Shown piece after piece: positions 34,531-44,141 of a stretch of DNA of 64,000 bases. The first letter of the stretch is position 1. Each line of letters starts with the position of its first letter. The stretch spans positions 51,488-115,487 of the forward strand of contig CAUHSG010000004.1 in the NCBI GenBank assembly GCA_959608885.1, in the 5' to 3' direction. The notes below the pieces were generated by a model. The model was not told the DNA's origin. It did no database searches and saw nothing but the letters and a program-made list of their open reading frames with translations. This stretch comes from an uncultured Coriobacteriia bacterium (GTDB lineage Bacteria > Actinomycetota > Coriobacteriia > Coriobacteriales > QAMH01). The position numbers were made by a program, and so were the translations under genes.

Positions 34531-35533
34531 ATTCGCGACATTGCCGCAGGAGGATCGCGCGGACGCGCTAATCGTCGCGGCACGAGAGCTGGGGATGCAT
34601 CCGGCCATCGTCGAGAAGGACTTCTGGGTTTGCTGGACCCTCGATTACCTCTTCGGCGAATCCGCATTCAAGGACTCGTTCGCATTCAAAGGAGGAACGA
34701 GCCTGTCGAAGGGCTTCGACCTCATCGAGCGCTTCTCGGAAGACATCGACCTCATCTTCGACTGGAGGCTTTTGGGATACGGGATCGATGAGCCCTGGGA
34801 GAAGAGGAGCAACACCAAGCAGGATGCGTTTGTAAGCCGAATCAATGCGGATGCCGCGTCGTTTCTGCGCGACGAACTGATGCCCGAGATGCGAGCGTAC
34901 CTCGACGGACAGCACATTGCTGGCGCGTCGCTGCGAATCGACGGGGATGACCCTCAAACGCTCAGATTCTTCTATCCGCAGTCCTTCTCTGATGATTCCA
35001 TTTTGCAGGAGATCCGATTGGAGACAGGCGCGCTTGCCGCATGGACGCCCACGACTGTGGCGCACATCAGCCCATGCATTGCCGAGGAGTTCCCAGGAGT
35101 TTTCGCTCAACCGGAGACATCCGTGCTGACAGTGTCTCCCGAGAGAACGTTCTGGGAGAAGACGACCATCTTGCACAAGGAGGCATTCCGCACGAATGGA
35201 AGGTTTCCCTCCAGGTACTCCCGCCACTACTACGATCTCTACAGGCTGGTGCATTCCGATGTCAAAGCGCGAGCGTTAAACGATATGGATCTCCTCAAAA
35301 GCGTGGTCGATTTCAAGATGGCTTTCTGGCGATCGAACACCGCACGATATGACCTGTGCGTTCCCGGGATGTTGAAGCTCATGCCCCCAAAGGAATCTGT
35401 GTCCTTAGTCGAGCAAGACTACGCATCCATGCGAAATATGATTTTCGGCGAGGTGCCTGATTTCAAGGAACTGATGGCAGAAATTGCCGTGCTTGAAACA
35501 GAGATTAACAGCTACGGAGTTTCGGGCGCATAG
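34523..35533 (+). CDS. AbiEii-type nucleotidyltransferase toxin
   Basis: This 336-residue protein carries the AbiEii/GtpTA signature FKGGTSLSKGF (about 54-64) and SEDIDLI (about 71-77), the metal-binding core of nucleotidyltransferase toxins that modify tRNA in studied relatives. ERTFWEKTTILHKEA is the third conserved block. The ATG overlaps the antitoxin stop by 8 nt, so the two are coupled. It ends a type IV-like AbiE system of possible anti-phage function. Confidence 0.88.
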   Translation: MREFATLPQEDRADALIVAARELGMHPAIVEKDFWVCWTLDYLFGESAFKDSFAFKGGTSLSKGFDLIERFSEDIDLIFDWRLLGYGIDEPWEKRSNTKQDAFVSRINADAASFLRDELMPEMRAYLDGQHIAGASLRIDGDDPQTLRFFYPQSFSDDSILQEIRLETGALAAWTPTTVAHISPCIAEEFPGVFAQPETSVLTVSPERTFWEKTTILHKEAFRTNGRFPSRYSRHYYDLYRLVHSDVKARALNDMDLLKSVVDFKMAFWRSNTARYDLCVPGMLKLMPPKESVSLVEQDYASMRNMIFGEVPDFKELMAEIAVLETEINSYGVSGA

Positions 35534-35573
35534 CGTTGCCGTGTCCCAGGACCGGAAATTGCCGCATCTGGAC

Positions 35574-37175
35574 TTATATCGAGTTGGCATGATGTCCACT
35601 TAGGATACGCAAAGAAACTTGGAGGGCCAAACGAGTATCCGAATCGTTCAGATCGACGCCAAGCGTCGCCTTGATTTTCTCGAGCCTGTAAAGGAATGTA
35701 TTTCTATGCATGAAAAGCTCTCTAATGGTGCGGGCTACGTTGCGGTCGTTGTCGAGATATGCCCTGAGGAGCGCGACATCGTCAGTTTTCTTTGCTCTGT
35801 CTGAGGCGATGAGTTTTTTGAGGCTATCGGGAATGATTGTTTCGCCCAACGGCGACCTTGCGCATATCTCGATTAGATACGGAGTGGCATAGTCTTCGTA
35901 TCGATATGCGCAACGTTCGGGAGCATGGGCAAGGCCGAGTCGCTCCACGGCGGCTGCCTGGTGGTAGAAGACGCCAAGTTTTTCGAATCCCGCAAAGGAC
36001 GCACTAAATGACGCAATGGCATCCATGCCGTCAATCCGGTGCAACATCTCCTCGATGACCTTTTCCCGCTCAGCCGACTCTTTTGTCAAGTTTGCGATAA
36101 CGATGGCGTGCTCTTTGAAGAGGAAATGGCGACGATGTCCGCTACGCGCGGAGGCGGCAAGGGCGACCTGTGCTATTGCCCTGAAGCTGCGATTCGCGTT
36201 CTGTTCGCTGAACACGGCGCAGAGATAACTGTCCGACACGTTCCAGCCCAGGTTGCCCATAAGTGGCGCCGTGCGCTCATCGCTTACGGGATTGCCAAGA
36301 ATGAGATCCCGGCAAATCTCGGCAAACTGTATGTTTTGATCAGTGTCGCCCATTCTCGATTGCTCGAGTATTTTGAGCAAACATGAGCCGATGACTTGGA
36401 TGAGCACGTAGTCCTTGTCGCGCAGGGGATGAGCGACTTCGTCTACTATGACGCGTGCCACCGGGGCGCCGCGGACGCGGCAATTAAAGAGCAGACTCTG
36501 AAAGCTGAGGCGATGCTCCGAAAGATCGCTCCAGGGAGCGCCTGTGAATAATGTTGGCTCATGCTCCTTTTCGAGATCCGCAAACTCTTGGTTTTGATTG
36601 AAGGCCATCGCTGCCTTTCCGGGTACGGCAAGGTGTCCCTCGGCGAGATGGCTACCATATACCTCATCAAGATAGACGGGGTAAATCGTGGAATCCGATA
36701 CCTTGGGCACGGGAACGGCATAGAAGAATGGTTCGTAGGACGTGCTTTGTGCGATGATGGGATTTTCGATCAGGGTGACGGATCTCTCGCCGAGCTTGTC
36801 CAAGGGCGCCGGCTCTTCGATTGCCGAGAGCAGCTCCTCTTCCCAACGGTTGTATCTGCGAAAGGACCTGGTGACGCAATTCACCAGATTGACTGGCGTG
36901 ATGCTCTCTTCGGTATAGAGAACGTTCTGATTGCCGTTTAACCATGCTGATTCTGGTTTGCCTATGCACAAAAGGTTCCATACGGTCGCATGGGGAGGAT
37001 CATCGGGCAGGTCTTTCGCACGAACAATGTATAAAATGTCTTCCTCTGGTGATGCCGGAAGAGTCTCGATAGCTAATGCATAGCTAAGGCATGCACAGCT
37101 TCTTGAATGAGAAATAGCCCCCTGAAGCCTGAGTTCAGGAAAATCATCCCGCATAAAGTAAAGATTGAGCTTCAT
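35574..37175 (-). CDS. PucR-type (CdaR-like) transcriptional regulator
   Basis: This 534-residue protein has a PucR/CdaR C-terminal helix-turn-helix (about 470-525: LLRAYLDNDRNVARTIRELF, MHRNTFLYRLEKIKATLGVDL) and an N-terminal sensory region with no recognised ligand domain. I used the ATG at 37175, preceded by CAGGACGG. It is divergent from the module 3 Mo/W genes with about 200 bp between, so it is the likely regulator of that module. Confidence 0.88.
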   Translation of the reverse strand: MKLNLYFMRDDFPELRLQGAISHSRSCACLSYALAIETLPASPEEDILYIVRAKDLPDDPPHATVWNLLCIGKPESAWLNGNQNVLYTEESITPVNLVNCVTRSFRRYNRWEEELLSAIEEPAPLDKLGERSVTLIENPIIAQSTSYEPFFYAVPVPKVSDSTIYPVYLDEVYGSHLAEGHLAVPGKAAMAFNQNQEFADLEKEHEPTLFTGAPWSDLSEHRLSFQSLLFNCRVRGAPVARVIVDEVAHPLRDKDYVLIQVIGSCLLKILEQSRMGDTDQNIQFAEICRDLILGNPVSDERTAPLMGNLGWNVSDSYLCAVFSEQNANRSFRAIAQVALAASARSGHRRHFLFKEHAIVIANLTKESAEREKVIEEMLHRIDGMDAIASFSASFAGFEKLGVFYHQAAAVERLGLAHAPERCAYRYEDYATPYLIEICARSPLGETIIPDSLKKLIASDRAKKTDDVALLRAYLDNDRNVARTIRELFMHRNTFLYRLEKIKATLGVDLNDSDTRLALQVSLRILSGHHANSI

Positions 37176-37244
37176 GAACCGTCCTGAACAATTCGAATAC
37201 ATTCCAGACATGCGTGAGAGCAGTACACAATGAGCATATGTATA

Positions 37245-37282
37245 AAGTATACAAATTATAGTATGAAATTACTGATACTTTA
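37245..37282. promoter_or_regulatory. Possible operator in the PucR-module 3 intergenic region
   Basis: AAAGTAT and ATACTTT form an inverted repeat with a 24-bp spacer in an AT-rich stretch that also contains GTATAC. It lies in the divergent promoter region. Weak evidence only. Confidence 0.3.
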
Positions 37283-37373
37283 AAGATAGCACCGTGTCAT
37301 GCGAGCTTCGTAGAATTATCCCAACGACGCGTCCAGCATTGTGAAACCCAAGTAGAGAAGGGGTGGAATCGCT

Positions 37374-39626
37374 ATGGCCGGATTTGCTAAATCAGACCTC
37401 AAGTTCGTTGATTACGAAAAGCCGTGGAGATACGAAGAGGACGGGCTTACCGTCACGCGTGGAAGCGCTTGGTCAGGCCCGGGTTGTCATCTGGGATGCG
37501 GCGTTCTTCTGTATACGGACAAAGACGGCAAGCTCGTGAAGTGTGAGGGCGATCCCGACAATCCATTCAACCAGGGACGTCTGTGCATGAGATGCATCAA
37601 CATTCCAGAGGTCACCTATCACGAAAGCCGTATCACATCACCCATGATGCGCGATCCAAAAGATCGCGGTAAAGATGCATGGCACAAGGTTTCCTGGGAT
37701 GAGGCGCTTGATTACGTTGCGGACAAATTCCTGGAAATCAAGGACAAGTACGGTGCGGAGAGCGTCATCTTTGCACAGGGGACTGGTCGCGACATCGGTC
37801 CTGCGATAACCCGCCTGGTGTGGTCGTACGGATCTCCAAACTACACGTGCATTCTTTCGGGTCTCGCCTGCTTTCTTCCGCGTATTGCGGGCATGGCCCT
37901 TACGACCGGTACGTATATGGTTGCCGATGCTTCACAAGGGTGGACCGACAGGTACGACAATCCCGAATATCACGTTCCCGATGTTCTCGTTGTCTGGGGT
38001 AACTATCCGCTGATTGCCAACAACGAGGGATGGTACGGACATTGGGCTGTCGACATGATGAAGCGTGGCACGAAGATTATCGACATTGACCCGAAGGTCA
38101 CGTGGCTGTCCGCGCACTCTGCCAAGCACCTGAGAATTCGCCCCGGCACTGATGCCGCACTGGCCCTCGGTATTCTCAATATTCTCATTCAAGAGAATCT
38201 CTACGACCGCGACTTCGTCGAGAAGTGGTGCTATGGCTTTGATGAGCTCAGGGAAAGAGCTGCGGAATATCCCGTCGAGCGCGTCTCGGAAATAACCTGG
38301 ATTCCCGAACAGGATATCCTCGATGCGGCACGCATGATTGGCGAGGCGGACACCGCTTCTTTGCAATGGGGTCTCGCCGTCGACATGACGAAGGAGTCTC
38401 TGCCTGCAAGCCAAGCCATAGCTTCTATTTTCATGATTACGGGCAATATCGACGTTCCCGGTGGAATCATCCCGACGATTGCGATTCTGAGTTATGCGTC
38501 CGGTTGGGGAAGCGAACTTATGAGCGACGAGCAGAAGGCAAAGCGCATCGGCCTCGATCACTATCCGATTCTTCAAGCGGGCTTCCAGATGTCGCAGGCT
38601 GACGAGCTCATCGAGACTATGGAAACGGGTGTGCCCTACGAGATACATGGTGCATGGCTTCAGCAGACGAATGTCATCGCATGCATAGCGGCTGATCCGG
38701 AACGCACGCAGAAGGCATTTGAGAAGCTTGATATTGTCGTATCCGTTGATCTTTTCATGACTCCGACTGCCATGGCGCTGGCAGACGTTTTCCTTCCCGC
38801 CAACACGTTCCCCGAGCATGACAGCATTCGTCTGGGTGACGGTATTCAGCGTGGCGAGGTAATTTGCCAAGCGTGCGAACCGGTTGGGGAGAGCAAGTCC
38901 GATATGGAGATCAACCTCCTGCTCGGAAAACGCCTGGCACCCGAGGCATGGCCCTGGAATACGCTCGAGGAAGTCTATGACGAGCTCCTGAAGCCGACGG
39001 GATTCACCTTTGCCGAGCTCAAGGAAGTTGCTCCCATTTTCTTGCCGCTGCAATACCATCGCCACGAGAAAGGTCTGTTGCGCGAGGATGGCGAGCCCGG
39101 TTTCCCGACGCCGACGGGCAAGCTCGAACTCTATTCGACCATTTATGAGGCAATGGGATACGATCCGCTCCCGTACTTCGAGGAACCGTCACCCGGTCCT
39201 GGTGCAACGCCCGAACTAATGGAGGAGTACCCGCTTGTCTTGACGACAGGTGCCCGCGTACCGAACTTCTTCCACTCCGAGCACCGCATGATCGAGAGGA
39301 ACCGCTCCTATACGCCCGATCCTACAATTCAGGTTCATCCCGATCTTTGTGCGGAGTACGGCGTCGACGATGGTGATTGGGTTTGGGTGGAAAACCATCG
39401 TGGCCGTGCCAAGCGTCGTGTGAAGAAGACCCCTATCCTCGGCAAGCGAATCGTCGCCTGTGACCATGGCTGGTGGTTGCCGGAGGAAGATCCGGAAGAA
39501 CTCTTTGGGCTGTATGACGTGGCGATTAACAAGCTGCTACCGTGGGGCGAGTTTGGCAAGACCGGATTCGGCGCAAATTACAAGACGAACATCTGCAAGA
39601 TCTACAAAGTCAAGGATGGTGAGTAG
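37374..39626 (+). CDS. Mo/W-bis-pterin enzyme, acetylene-hydratase-like (module 3 catalytic subunit)
   Basis: This 750-residue enzyme is a clear paralogue of the module 1 subunit: both share KPWR.EEDGLTVTR near the N-terminus, GRLC.RC, and a long similar C-terminus. Cys38, Cys42, Cys71 and Cys74 form the Fe-S motif (GCHLGC then GRLCMRC). Cys166 (LACFLPR) is the likely metal ligand. ITGNIDVPGG and AKHLRIRPGTD are conserved. No Tat signal. GAGAAGGGG precedes the ATG. It is followed after 2 nt by a small Fe-S protein. The substrate is unknown; it need not match that of module 1. Confidence 0.9.
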   Translation: MAGFAKSDLKFVDYEKPWRYEEDGLTVTRGSAWSGPGCHLGCGVLLYTDKDGKLVKCEGDPDNPFNQGRLCMRCINIPEVTYHESRITSPMMRDPKDRGKDAWHKVSWDEALDYVADKFLEIKDKYGAESVIFAQGTGRDIGPAITRLVWSYGSPNYTCILSGLACFLPRIAGMALTTGTYMVADASQGWTDRYDNPEYHVPDVLVVWGNYPLIANNEGWYGHWAVDMMKRGTKIIDIDPKVTWLSAHSAKHLRIRPGTDAALALGILNILIQENLYDRDFVEKWCYGFDELRERAAEYPVERVSEITWIPEQDILDAARMIGEADTASLQWGLAVDMTKESLPASQAIASIFMITGNIDVPGGIIPTIAILSYASGWGSELMSDEQKAKRIGLDHYPILQAGFQMSQADELIETMETGVPYEIHGAWLQQTNVIACIAADPERTQKAFEKLDIVVSVDLFMTPTAMALADVFLPANTFPEHDSIRLGDGIQRGEVICQACEPVGESKSDMEINLLLGKRLAPEAWPWNTLEEVYDELLKPTGFTFAELKEVAPIFLPLQYHRHEKGLLREDGEPGFPTPTGKLELYSTIYEAMGYDPLPYFEEPSPGPGATPELMEEYPLVLTTGARVPNFFHSEHRMIERNRSYTPDPTIQVHPDLCAEYGVDDGDWVWVENHRGRAKRRVKKTPILGKRIVACDHGWWLPEEDPEELFGLYDVAINKLLPWGEFGKTGFGANYKTNICKIYKVKDGE

Positions 39627-39628
39627 CC

Positions 39629-39964
39629 ATGGCAGACTACGGTATTCTGATCGACCCTAAATGGTGTACGGGGTGTCACTCTTGCGAAGTCGCATGCCAG
39701 ATGGAGAACAATCTCCCCGTTGGACAGTTCGGAATCAAGGTTTTTGAGGTGGGACCGTGGGAAGTCGCACCGGAGAAGTGGCTGCTTTCGTATCAGCCGG
39801 TCTTTACCGAGCAATGCACGATGTGCCTGCGTCGTCGCAAACATGGAAAGGTGCCGTCATGTGTCCATCATTGCCAGGCAAAATGCATGGAGTTTGGTCC
39901 AATTGATGAGCTCCAGGAGAAACTGAAAGAAAGGCCGAGGCAGCTTTTGTACGCAATGGCCTAA
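39629..39964 (+). CDS. Small Fe-S electron carrier (module 3 partner)
   Basis: This 111-residue protein has a ferredoxin motif CTGCHSCEVAC (about 13-23) and a second group CTMC...CVHHCQAKC (about 70-93), enough for two clusters. It is a shortened paralogue of the module 1 partner (shared GPWEV and CVHHC). A strong terminator follows. It likely delivers electrons to the module 3 enzyme. Confidence 0.9.
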   Translation: MADYGILIDPKWCTGCHSCEVACQMENNLPVGQFGIKVFEVGPWEVAPEKWLLSYQPVFTEQCTMCLRRRKHGKVPSCVHHCQAKCMEFGPIDELQEKLKERPRQLLYAMA

Positions 39965-40002
39965 TACGCAGGCCCATCATCCGTTGCGTAATCACACGAA
40001 GA

Positions 40003-40028
40003 GGAAGGCCCCCGAATGGGGGCCTTCC
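40003..40028 (+). terminator. Strong terminator after module 3
   Basis: GGAAGGCCCCC pairs with GGGGGCCTTCC around a GAAT loop. It is followed by TCTCATTTT. Confidence 0.85.
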
Positions 40029-40075
40029 GTCTCATTTTGCCTGACGTCTTTGATGCGATTATCGCCGGGCTTGCC

Positions 40076-40486
40076 CTAGGCCAGTTGCTCGCCGGCTGTG
40101 GGGCCCGCAGCCATCTGGTACACCACATCCACATGGATGAAGCAACCGCCCTTTGCCTTGATGGGCAGCCCCATGGAGGCGAACTTCGCGTCCACCATCT
40201 CCTTTTGGACGGCGAACTCGTCGCCCTCGTTGACATAGCGTGCCGTGCCATGGATCTGGAACGCATCATGGCCGGTCCAGAACGCGACGGCGACCTTCTG
40301 GTTCTCCTTCAGGTTGGCCAGCGTCTTCTTGAAGAACTGGTCGGAGATGTAGACCGTCTCCTCGTCGATGACGGTCTTCATGCCGATGGCGGCTCCGTTG
40401 GGCGTCCCGTCGGCAGATGCCGTGCACAGGACCATGTTCTCGGCGGTTTCGAATAGTTCCCTCACGTTTTGGGTCATGGCTGCCAT
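40076..40486 (-). CDS. Pyridoxamine 5'-phosphate oxidase-family (flavin-binding split-barrel) protein
   Basis: This 136-residue protein has the split-barrel fold pattern: NMVLCTASADGTPNGAAIG, YISDQFFKKTLANLKENQKVAVAFW and FQIHGTARYV. Relatives bind FMN or F420 and reduce small molecules or act as stress proteins. GAAAGGAAG precedes the ATG. It is divergent from the nucleotidyltransferase gene and convergent with module 3. The substrate is unknown. Confidence 0.86.
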   Translation of the reverse strand: MAAMTQNVRELFETAENMVLCTASADGTPNGAAIGMKTVIDEETVYISDQFFKKTLANLKENQKVAVAFWTGHDAFQIHGTARYVNEGDEFAVQKEMVDAKFASMGLPIKAKGGCFIHVDVVYQMAAGPTAGEQLA

Positions 40487-40581
40487 GGTGGCTTCCTTTC
40501 TCGCAAGCTTCCGTTGCGAATAGTATACGCCCTCGGCTATCATGTCCCTCCTTGTTTCGTAGCGCGGCGGAGGGGATTCCC

Positions 40582-41241
40582 ATGAACGAGGAAATCGATA
40601 TCGAAAGCTGGGTTGACGAGCTTGTTCGCAAGGCAAATGATGCTTTCGGTTCCCGTCTGGCACTCGTCGGCATCCAGGGCAGTCGTGCCCGAGGGGAGGC
40701 CCGGCCTGATAGCGATATCGACGTCGTGCTGGTCGTGGAGGGGCTGGATGACGATGACCTCGCGGCCTATCGTTCCTTGCTGGCTACCATACCTCACGGC
40801 GATCTTGCCTGCGGGTTCACGAGCTTGCCGGAACTTCTCGCCGCATGGCCGCGCCACGACGTGTTCAACTTGGTCCAGGATACGCGCGTCGCGTTCGGCT
40901 CCTTCGACTTCATGGATACGGACTTCACCGTTGACGATGCGATGCTGTCTGCCAGGGTGGGAGCTTCGGAAATCTACCACGCGATGAGTCATGAGCTCGT
41001 CTTCGCCGAAGGCTCGTTCGACGCCAACGTCGCCGCTTGCGTGAAATCAGCCTTCTTCGTCATGCGCGCATTGCACTATGCCAAGACCGGCGAGTATCCG
41101 CCGAGCCGCGCTGCCATGAGAGAACTCGCGACGGAGCAAGAGGCGGTGTTCCTTGATGCCTACGACGACCCCGATGCCTTCGAGACCGAGGAACTTGCCC
41201 ATGCGCTTCTCGCCTGGTCGAGCTCCATCGTAAGCTTATAG
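40582..41241 (+). CDS. Nucleotidyltransferase-domain protein (MNT type)
   Basis: This 219-residue protein has an N-terminal minimal nucleotidyltransferase domain with GSRARGEARPDSDIDVVL (about 31-48; GSRxRG...SDID catalytic core) and a C-terminal all-helical region (about 125-215: AMSHELVFAEGSFDAN, ACVKSAFFVMRALHYAKTG) compatible with a HEPN-like fold. This may be a fused MNT/HEPN unit, but the HEPN RxxxxH motif is not visible. GGAGGGG precedes the ATG. The function is unknown. Confidence 0.8.
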   Translation: MNEEIDIESWVDELVRKANDAFGSRLALVGIQGSRARGEARPDSDIDVVLVVEGLDDDDLAAYRSLLATIPHGDLACGFTSLPELLAAWPRHDVFNLVQDTRVAFGSFDFMDTDFTVDDAMLSARVGASEIYHAMSHELVFAEGSFDANVAACVKSAFFVMRALHYAKTGEYPPSRAAMRELATEQEAVFLDAYDDPDAFETEELAHALLAWSSSIVSL

Positions 41242-41255
41242 CGACTCTCTTCCCC

Positions 41256-41915
41256 TCACGAGAGGGGAATCATGTCGAGGCGTAGGGTCTGCTCGACGAC
41301 CTTCATCAGGTCCTCGTCGCTGATGTCGGGCTTGACCTTCACGAGTCCCACCAGGCCGAAGATCGCGACGCAGAACATCTCGTAGACGAGCTCGATCTCT
41401 ATCTGGTGGTATGCGGCGTATTCGGTGGCAATGTGATCGTAGAGAAATTCCGCCGTTTCCCGGGTCGCTCTCACGTCGAACGCGTCGCGCACGCCGAGCT
41501 CCTCGAGCACGCGGATCATCGGGCGTGGGGTGCCTTCGGCATCGTAGAGTGCATAGCGGAAGATGCGCACGCACTTCCTGAGTGATCCCCGGGTGTCCCC
41601 GAAGACGCGCTCCTCGTTCCATGCGATGACGCTTTCCACCAGGTCCTCGACATAATCGTCGATGACCGCCTCGATGACGCCGTTCTTGTTCCCGAAGTGA
41701 TAGTAGACGAGCTCGCGGGTCACGTTGGCTTCCTGGGCGATGGCCGTGACCGTGGTTGCCCGCACGCCGTCGCGCTCGAGGAGCTTGCGGGCGGCCGCGG
41801 CGATGTTGCCGCGCGTTCCCGTGAGCCGTCGCGTCTCGGCCAGGCTTTTCCTATGACGTCGTGCGTGCGAGGCGGCCTCTAAGGGCGTGCGTTCTCCGTA
41901 TTCGAGGATTGCCAT
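41256..41915 (-). CDS. TetR-family transcriptional regulator
   Basis: This 219-residue protein has a TetR helix-turn-helix at about residues 35-80 (GNIAAAARKLLERDGVRATT, QEANVTRELVYYHFGNK) and a helical ligand domain. AAAGGAGAG precedes the ATG at 41915. It is divergent from the two membrane-protein genes, with about 150 bp between, and probably controls them. Confidence 0.88.
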   Translation of the reverse strand: MAILEYGERTPLEAASHARRHRKSLAETRRLTGTRGNIAAAARKLLERDGVRATTVTAIAQEANVTRELVYYHFGNKNGVIEAVIDDYVEDLVESVIAWNEERVFGDTRGSLRKCVRIFRYALYDAEGTPRPMIRVLEELGVRDAFDVRATRETAEFLYDHIATEYAAYHQIEIELVYEMFCVAIFGLVGLVKVKPDISDEDLMKVVEQTLRLDMIPLS

Positions 41916-42063
41916 CAGCCTCTCCTTTGACCAAGAACGATAGCCGAGCCATTGTCTTTCACAAACAGTACCGGTATGTGAAATCTTATTATACTCGCCC
42001 ATGATACACTGCGGCTGATTTCCCGCATCTAGCTGGGAGAACACCGAGGTGAGGAGGCACGCC

Positions 42064-43011
42064 ATGACGGTTCCTGTTTGGGTCACTCCAATTTCGATGG
42101 TGATATACACCATACTCCTGATGTTGTTCACGGAGTTCATGCGTCGCCACTACCGCACCTCCATGTGGTTTTGGGTGGTCTCGCTTGCCACCATCCCGTT
42201 CTGGATCATGAACATACCGGCCGATGACTGGTTCCGCTGGGCCAAGAACCTGTCGGTCATACTGCCACTCATCTATGCTGGAATCGGGCGTATCGCCGCC
42301 GTGCAGCAAAAGGACACCCCGTTTTGGCGTTTGATGCGCAAGCGCTGGGTGCGCTGGGTGCTCTACGGCATCGTGTTCTGCAACATCGCCGAGGCGACCT
42401 TGCGCGATGTCGAGATGGGCAACTACATGAACGCCCTGGCCGGGTTCATCCTGTGCGTCACGATGCCCTTTGGCGACAAGTACTGGAAGTACGATACCGC
42501 GCACTACGGCGAGATCATCGCCTACACGGTGCCCATGTGGAACTTCCTCTACACCACGTGGAACGCGTGCTTCGTCTATGCCGAGGGCCACGCGTTCTTC
42601 GCCAGCACGTGCTGCATCCTGGCGGCAGCCGAGCTCTATCCCATCATCAAGCGGCAGCCAGAGCTCTATATCACTGGCCGAATCTACACCCTGGGCATAC
42701 ACCTGCTGCTACGCAGCTGCTTCCCGTTGCTGTTCCCCACCATCATGAACAGCGCGGCCTGGTTCAACCCCGACGTGATGTACTGGTGGGGCATGATCAA
42801 CGGCATCATTGGCATCCCGTTCGTCTTCTGGTACTGCTACCAGCTGAGCAGTGGAAAGGCCGATGTCACCTTCCGCCGGCGCAAGGCTCGGGAGGAATAC
42901 CTCGTTGGCCGAGAGGAAGGGCTGATAGACGAGTACGGAGATCCGGTGAGCACCGAGGCCGCCATCGTCGTGGACGAGCAGGTGGGCGACAAGCCCGAAG
43001 TCTCCAAGTAG
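42064..43011 (+). CDS. Multi-spanning membrane protein 1 (DUF5692-like)
   Basis: This 315-residue protein has about eight to nine hydrophobic segments and a charged C-terminal tail. It is rich in Trp and aromatic residues (FWVVSLATIPFWIMN, WFRWAKNLSVILP) and carries FCNIAEATLRDVEMG. It appears to belong to the DUF5692 membrane family; no transport motif is visible. GAGGAGG precedes the ATG. The next gene encodes a paralogue, and a TetR gene is divergent. Confidence 0.72.
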   Translation: MTVPVWVTPISMVIYTILLMLFTEFMRRHYRTSMWFWVVSLATIPFWIMNIPADDWFRWAKNLSVILPLIYAGIGRIAAVQQKDTPFWRLMRKRWVRWVLYGIVFCNIAEATLRDVEMGNYMNALAGFILCVTMPFGDKYWKYDTAHYGEIIAYTVPMWNFLYTTWNACFVYAEGHAFFASTCCILAAAELYPIIKRQPELYITGRIYTLGIHLLLRSCFPLLFPTIMNSAAWFNPDVMYWWGMINGIIGIPFVFWYCYQLSSGKADVTFRRRKAREEYLVGREEGLIDEYGDPVSTEAAIVVDEQVGDKPEVSK

Positions 43012-43034
43012 GCATCGAGGGAAGGGAAACCACC

Positions 43035-43997
43035 ATGGGGATTCTGTATCAAGCCGCCGATCCCATCTACTGGGCTATCTGGCTGTTCGTCCTGTTCGCG
43101 CTCATGGCCTTCAACGAGCTGGGACGCGTGAAGCTGTGGGCCGGCCTGGCGCTTTTCGCCATCGTTCCCATTGCGCTGACCATCTTCGTCTGGCCCGAGA
43201 CCGCCGCACCCGGAAACGAGTATGGAACCGGCACCTGGTTCAACTGGGTGAAGACCTATTCGGCCCTTGCGGGCTGCCTTGGCTTCATCGCCTTGCGCTT
43301 CGTCAAATGGAACGGCAAGGACGGCAAAGTCCACTATCTCTACGAGAAGAAGTGGGCGCTGTGCTTCCCGCCACTTGTCCTCGCCATCAACATTGCCGAG
43401 GCCGTCATCCGTGACTTCCAGGTGTTCGGCTTTGCCCTGTGGAGCGGTGGCGTCGTTGAGAACCTCTGGACCATATCGGGCCCGTGGAACATCATGAACG
43501 GCATTGCGGGCATCTTGAACATCGTCACGATTTGCGGCTGGTTCGGGATCTTCATCTCGAAGGACTCCTCCAAGGACATGATCTGGCCCGACATGATCTG
43601 GCCCTGGATCATCGCCTATGACCTGTGGAACTTCGCCTACACCTACAACTGCATTTCGGATCACTCGGCCTATTGCGGCCTGGCTCTCTTGCTGGCATGC
43701 ACCATCCCCACCTTCTTCATCAAGCGGGGCGCGTGGTTGCAGCACCGGGCCCAGACGCTTGCGCTGTGGATCATGTTCGTCATGACGGTTCCGCAGTTTG
43801 CCGATGTGCTGGCGCCCATTCCCACCACGCACAATCCCACTGCGTTCTTCGTGGTGAGCCTCATCGCGCTGGCGGCAAACGTCGCCGTGGCTGTCTACCA
43901 GCTCTATCGCATTCGCAAGCTCAAGCTCAATCCGCTCAAGGACGAGATCTACAAGGGCACCAAGCCCTACGAGCGCGTCGTCGAGGAGAACCGCTAG
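43035..43997 (+). CDS. Multi-spanning membrane protein 2 (DUF5692-like)
   Basis: This 320-residue paralogue of the preceding protein shares the overall layout and a matching INIAEAVIRDFQVF motif (cf. CNIAEATLRDVEMG), plus IWPWIIAYDLWNFAYTYNC. About nine hydrophobic segments are seen. The two may form a heterodimer. A terminator follows. The function is unknown. Confidence 0.75.
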   Translation: MGILYQAADPIYWAIWLFVLFALMAFNELGRVKLWAGLALFAIVPIALTIFVWPETAAPGNEYGTGTWFNWVKTYSALAGCLGFIALRFVKWNGKDGKVHYLYEKKWALCFPPLVLAINIAEAVIRDFQVFGFALWSGGVVENLWTISGPWNIMNGIAGILNIVTICGWFGIFISKDSSKDMIWPDMIWPWIIAYDLWNFAYTYNCISDHSAYCGLALLLACTIPTFFIKRGAWLQHRAQTLALWIMFVMTVPQFADVLAPIPTTHNPTAFFVVSLIALAANVAVAVYQLYRIRKLKLNPLKDEIYKGTKPYERVVEENR

Positions 43998-44014
43998 ACA
44001 CACCGAATTATCGA

Positions 44015-44052
44015 AAGAAGCGGCCGGCATGTCAGATGTTGGCCGCTTCTTG
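44015..44052 (+). terminator. Terminator after membrane-protein pair
   Basis: AAGAAGCGGCC pairs with GGCCGCTTCTT around a 16-nt loop. It is followed by TGTGTTTG. Confidence 0.75.
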
Positions 44053-44141
44053 TGTTTGCTTGGATGTTCTTTTGGATAAAGGCGGATGTCTGCAGGCTGC
44101 CGGAGTGAGGTACGCCACTTGTTTCGATTGGAGTTTCCCGT

